A DNA stretch of 46,780 bases from Alphaproteobacteria bacterium (GTDB taxonomy: Bacteria; Pseudomonadota; Alphaproteobacteria; Caulobacterales; Aquidulcibacteraceae), in assembly GCA_018971945.1 (NCBI GenBank), contig JAGWZH010000014.1, forward strand, positions 1-46,780. Reading direction: 5' to 3'. The notes under the pieces were generated by a model. The model did no database searches. It was given only the letters and a program-made list of their open reading frames with translations, and had not been told where the DNA came from. The translations under genes were made by a program, and so were the position numbers. Of the stretch, positions 43,155 through 46,780 are shown piece by piece (positions within the stretch are counted from its first letter, which is position 1; each line of letters starts with the position of its first letter).

Positions 43155-43507
43155 ATTCTAAAGCAAGCGGTTGGCTTCAAAGGCGATTTCCGAAGGCTGA
43201 CATCGTATGCCCTATCGGCTGTCCCGCCAGACATGCGCCACATTGATTTTATTGGGGTTTTAAGGTTCAGTTCTGCTCATAGCGCGAGTGGTGGACGAAG
43301 CGCCCGCTGCTGGAGTATTGTAACCATCTGTTATCAAAAGGCTTTCTGCCTTCGCGCCGCTTTGCATAGGGGTGGCGCCCCACCGAGGTGATTTGGTTGG
43401 CAACGCACAGCGGCCAGCGGAACGGCAGGTTTCCCTTTGCGCCTCGGCTCGTCCCGACAAATCCGCAGGCGTTATATTTGCCAGGTAGTGTCGATAGCGC
43501 GCGAAGA
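43155..43507. other. Region between tRNA-Ser and the IS remnant
   Basis: No gene is certain. A minus-strand frame from the IS end down to 43267 gives a fragment containing LPFRWPLCVANQITSVGRHP and ending VHHSRYEQN, which has natural-looking composition. Its N-terminus would be cut by the insertion element, so it could be the tail of an interrupted gene. I do not recognise it. Confidence 0.35.
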
Positions 43508-44331
43508 TGTCCGGTTTTCATAGCAAGGCAAGTGTCCGCCTCTTGGCTTTGACCGGTCTGCCGGGTTCGGTCGCCGGGCGGGCTCAGGCGACCGATTTTT
43601 GGGTCTCCTCGATGCGTGCGCCGCAGGCCTCGAAGCGGGCAAGGTCACGCGGCCCTCTGAAAGACAGCGAGGCGTCTGTCTGGATATTCGTGGATCCGCC
43701 CATGGGCTTTGACGGAGTGGCTCTGGCGCCTTTTGTTCGGGGATCAGCAGCACAAGCCCCTCATAAGCGCACGGCATTGTCGTTGGAGACGACGCGCTCG
43801 GCCTTTACCTCCAAGACATTGTCGAGGTGGCCGACGAATGCGATGAAGGCTGAACCGTCCTCGCCCGACGTCACGGCGAAGCGCGCGTTGTGTTCGCCGA
43901 TATAGACCTCCCGTAGCCAGCGATTGGCGGCCTCGATGTCGTCAACGCCGGCCAACCGCTTTTTTACTCTTATACTTGTAATCGAAACCCCCCTTCTTCA
44001 GCGCCTCATGAAAAGGCTTGGGCGTGAAGTCAAAATAGTGCGTGACATTTTTCTCCACGACCCAGTCTTTGATCTGCTCCTCGGGTTGTTGGACGGCATG
44101 TTGCCCCGGCGGCGATCAATATTCGCTTCCGACCCACCACCAGCGCAGGCATCCCGAAGCCGGCGAGAATGCCGCTCGCTCATCCTCAGCAAAGACGCCG
44201 CCTCCACACAGGTCAGAGCGCCCACCTGAAAGGGACCAATCGCCTCAATGATCCTGGCCATGAGTATCTCCTGAAGCCCTGCGATCCTTCCGGCCAACAC
44301 CGGACAAATCGCTTGCGACAAAAACCAGACA
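43508..44331 (-). mobile_element. Decayed ISNCY-type insertion sequence
   Basis: About 820 bases bounded by imperfect inverted ends: TGTCCGGTTTTCA at the left (43508) and, on the minus strand, TGTCTGGTTTTTGTC at the right (from 44331). Each end has a second TGTCCG a short way in. Inside is a broken transposase gene. An intact element of this type is about 1.5 kb or more, so roughly half is missing. I see no clear target-site duplication. The right end lies 34 bases before the -35 box of the str operon promoter. Confidence 0.7.
43590..44261 (-). pseudogene. ISNCY-family transposase pseudogene
   Basis: Fragments in different frames along the minus strand. The start at 44261 (with AGGAG) gives MARIIEAIGPFQVGALTCVE, then AASLLRMSERHSRRLRDACA and NIDRRRG (helix-turn-helix N-terminus). 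After a frame change comes EEQIKDWVVEKNVTHYFDFT with PKPFHEALKK. The central DDE catalytic region is then missing. The C-terminal part reads IEAANRWLREVYIGEHNARF and VKAERVVSNDNAVR (43761-43955), and another frame change leads to YEGLVLLIPEQ. These pieces in this order match ISNCY/ISL3-like transposases with EHNARF and NDNTVR motifs. Non-functional. Confidence 0.75.
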
Positions 44332-44365
44332 TATCGCGTGGCGCCGACAACAAGCGTTGCGTCGC

Positions 44366-44394
44366 TTGACGCGGCTTGCGCCCGCGACTAAAGA
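44366..44394 (+). promoter_or_regulatory. Probable promoter of the str operon
   Basis: TTGACG (44366-44371), a 17-bp spacer, and TAAAGA (44389-44394) make a good housekeeping sigma promoter. Transcription would start near 44401 and leave a leader of about 230 nt before rpsL. Confidence 0.6.
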
Positions 44395-44631
44395 CCGGAC
44401 GGTTCTTGCTGGGCCTATACCCTAAACTGGGCGAGGGGCTTGGCGGGATGGAGCAATCAGCCCCAGGCGGCGCGGCCGGCGGTCCAGGTTTTCCTGGCCT
44501 AATCCCTACTGAGGGGTCGGCGCGCCCGAATTCGTTGGGCGCGGCGATCCCGGGTTTGGGATCGCTCGCCGGCGCTGAAGTGAGAAGCAGAAACCGGCCG
44601 CAACGCCAAAGGACGAAACGAAAACCCCCTC

Positions 44632-45003
44632 ATGCCGACAATCAATCAGCTTATTCGCAAAGGCCGGGAAGACAAGCCCGTCCGCAATAAAGCGCCCGCT
44701 CTGCTGGCGTGTCCGCAACGGCGCGGCGTATGTACCCGCGTTTACACCACGACACCGAAAAAGCCGAACTCGGCCATGCGGAAGGTGGCCAAAGTGCGCC
44801 TCACCACCGGCATCGAGGCGGTGTGCTACATTCCCGGCGAAGGGCATAATCTGCAAGAGCACTCCGTCGTGCTCATTCGAGGCGGCCGCGTCAAAGACTT
44901 GCCTGGCGTTCGCTACCACATTCTGCGAGGCGTGCTGGACACCCAAGGGGTCAAAAATCGCAAGAAGCGGCGTTCGCTTTACGGCGCCAAGCGCCCGAAA
45001 TAA
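44632..45003 (+). CDS. rpsL: 30S ribosomal protein S12
   Basis: 123 residues, essential for decoding accuracy. Seen: [12 protein letters not shown], the conserved [19 protein letters not shown] loop with Lys in the positions where streptomycin-resistance changes occur (wild-type here), and the second loop [14 protein letters not shown], also wild-type. The C-terminus SLYGAKRPK is complete. First gene of the str operon, followed by rpsG after 12 bases. Confidence 0.98.
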   Translation: MPTINQLIRKGREDKPVRNKAPALLACPQRRGVCTRVYTTTPKKPNSAMRKVAKVRLTTGIEAVCYIPGEGHNLQEHSVVLIRGGRVKDLPGVRYHILRGVLDTQGVKNRKKRRSLYGAKRPK

Positions 45004-45486
<483 letters not shown>

Positions 45487-45569
45487 TCCAGCGCTTTTGA
45501 ACCATCTCAGGAGGGGGCCGTCCGGATTGACCCGGGCGGCTTTCGCCGCAACCCGGGGACGAAGCCGTC

Positions 45570-46780
45570 ATGCCGCGCCAGTACAAAATCGAAGACTACC
45601 GCAACTTTGGGATTATGGCGCACATCGACGCCGGCAAGACCACAACGACCGAACGCGTGCTGTTCTACTCCGGCAAGAGCCATAAAATCGGCGAAGTCCA
45701 TGATGGGGCCGCCACCATGGACTGGATGGAGCAAGAGCAGGAGCGGGGCATCACGATCACCTCCGCGGCCACCACCACGTTCTGGAACGGCAAGCGTTTG
45801 AACATCATCGATACCCCCGGCCATGTCGACTTCACGATCGAAGTCGAACGTTCGCTGCGGGTGCTTGACGGCGCGGTGTGCGTGCTCGACGGCAATCAAG
45901 GCGTGGAGCCCCAGACCGAGACGGTGTGGCGTCAAGGCGACAAGTACGATGTTCCCCGCATCGTTTTCGCAAACAAGATGGACAAGCTTGGGGCGGACTT
46001 CTTTCGCTGCGTCTCAGACATCAAAACGCGCCTGGGCGCGCGGCCTGTGCCGATTCAGCTGCCGATTGGGATCGAAAGCACGTTCAAAGGCGTCATTGAC
46101 CTTGTTGAAATGAAAGCAATCATCTGGGACGAGGACACTCTCGGGGCGAAGTACCGCGCTGATGACATTCCAGCCGATTTGCTCGACCAGGCGAAGGACT
46201 ACCGCAGCCAGCTCATCGAAGCCGCCGTCGAACTCGATGATGAGGCCATGGAGGCCTATCTCGATGGGACCGAGCCGGACGTTCCCACCTTGAAGCGGCT
46301 GATCCGCAAAGCCGTGGTTGACCGGAAATGGTACCCGATCCTTTGCGGGTCGGCCTTCAAAAACAAAGGCGTGCAGCCGCTTCTTGACGCTGTCGTCGAC
46401 TATCTTCCGAGCCCCCTCGACCGGCCTGCGATCAAGGCGATCGACTTCCGTACGGAAGCTGAGACGGTGCGCACCGCCAGCGACGAGGAGCCCTTCTCAA
46501 TGCTGGCCTTCAAGATCATGGACGACCCCTTCGTGGGCACGATCACTTTCTGCCGCATTTATTCAGGCAAGCTCGAGGCGGGCGACGGTCTCCTCAACTC
46601 GACCCGTGATAAGAAAGAACGCGTGGGGCGGATGCTTCTGATGCACGCGAATAATCGCGAAGACATCAAGGAAGCCTATGCTGGGGATATCGTCGCGCTT
46701 GCGGGGCTCAAGGATGTGCGCACGGGGGATACCTTGTGCGATCCGAACAAAGCCGTGATCCTGGAGCGGATGGAGTTCCC
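45570..46780 (+). CDS. fusA: Elongation factor G, 3' end outside window
   Basis: GTPase that drives translocation. The first 403 codons are present. Seen: G1 [13 protein letters not shown] (residues 17-29), G2 region [12 protein letters not shown]3 DTPGHVD from Asp81, G4 NKMD from Asn135, G5 around CGSAF, and the start of domain II ([19 protein letters not shown]). The family usually has about 690-700 residues, so the rest lies beyond the window. Third gene of the str operon; tufA would be expected next. Confidence 0.97.
   Translation, partial: MPRQYKIEDYRNFGIMAHIDAGKTTTTERVLFYSGKSHKIGEVHDGAATMDWMEQEQERGITITSAATTTFWNGKRLNIIDTPGHVDFTIEVERSLRVLDGAVCVLDGNQGVEPQTETVWRQGDKYDVPRIVFANKMDKLGADFFRCVSDIKTRLGARPVPIQLPIGIESTFKGVIDLVEMKAIIWDEDTLGAKYRADDIPADLLDQAKDYRSQLIEAAVELDDEAMEAYLDGTEPDVPTLKRLIRKAVVDRKWYPILCGSAFKNKGVQPLLDAVVDYLPSPLDRPAIKAIDFRTEAETVRTASDEEPFSMLAFKIMDDPFVGTITFCRIYSGKLEAGDGLLNSTRDKKERVGRMLLMHANNREDIKEAYAGDIVALAGLKDVRTGDTLCDPNKAVILERMEF

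Overview
The window is GC-rich, densely coded chromosomal DNA from an alphaproteobacterium, most likely from the Caulobacterales/Hyphomonadaceae/Parvularculaceae neighbourhood. Three things point there. There is a nearly complete holdfast polysaccharide gene set (hfsD, hfsA, hfsB, hfsE, hfsF, hfsG, hfsH relatives). There is a PleC-like polarity histidine kinase. There is an SpmX-like protein with a degenerate lysozyme domain and two C-terminal membrane segments. Genus and species cannot be read from the sequence alone.

Layout. 1-5.2 kb: 3' part of pepN, then a PleC-like sensor kinase. 5.2-11.4 kb: pccA (biotin carboxylase/carrier subunit), a GH5 lipoprotein glycosidase, a DUF4870 membrane protein, an acyl-CoA dehydrogenase, lipB and a single-domain FliN-like protein. 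11.4-17.1 kb: an unknown membrane-anchored protein, tRNA-Leu(GAG), mgtE, the SpmX-like gene, isovaleryl-CoA dehydrogenase and a 35-residue Lys/Ala/Pro peptide. 17.1-19.5 kb: a gene-poor stretch with a 30-codon ORF behind a maximal Shine-Dalgarno sequence, then phoH and a gamma-carbonic anhydrase. 19.6-23.6 kb: heptamer repeats, a GYF-domain ORF with no normal start codon, a translationally coupled enoyl-CoA hydratase/PhyH dioxygenase pair, and gatB. 23.7-27.6 kb: a TadG-like vWA protein cut by an in-frame amber codon, about 1 kb without a convincing gene, a secreted cysteine-containing protein and a PAS-like protein. 28-33.5 kb: GMC oxidoreductase, a tandem PilZ protein, a TIR-like/transmembrane/FGE-like fusion and a Sel1-repeat protein. 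33.5-43 kb: the holdfast cluster, with hfsD divergent from hfsAB, and hfsE-F-G-H plus another glycosyltransferase running convergently on the minus strand. 43-46.8 kb: tRNA-Ser(GCT), a decayed ISNCY-type insertion element, and the str operon (rpsL, rpsG, 5' part of fusA) with a recognisable promoter.

How the genes work together. The holdfast cluster would build a lipid-linked repeat unit (HfsE, HfsG, extra GT), deacetylate it (HfsH), flip it (HfsF) and export it (HfsA/HfsB/HfsD). No Wzy-type polymerase is present, so it must lie elsewhere. PleC-like and SpmX-like proteins would set cell polarity, and a PilZ protein and a TadG-like protein fit the same surface-attachment lifestyle. PccA, IVD, the acyl-CoA dehydrogenase and the crotonase/PhyH pair point to acyl-CoA and branched-chain amino acid catabolism, but without their usual partners next to them.

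Least explained items: the TIR-like/FGE-like fusion lacking the expected catalytic residues, the amber-interrupted TadG-like gene, the small ORF with a 16-nt match to the reverse complement of the 16S rRNA 3' end, and an 18-bp tandem repeat between hfsB and the convergent operon.
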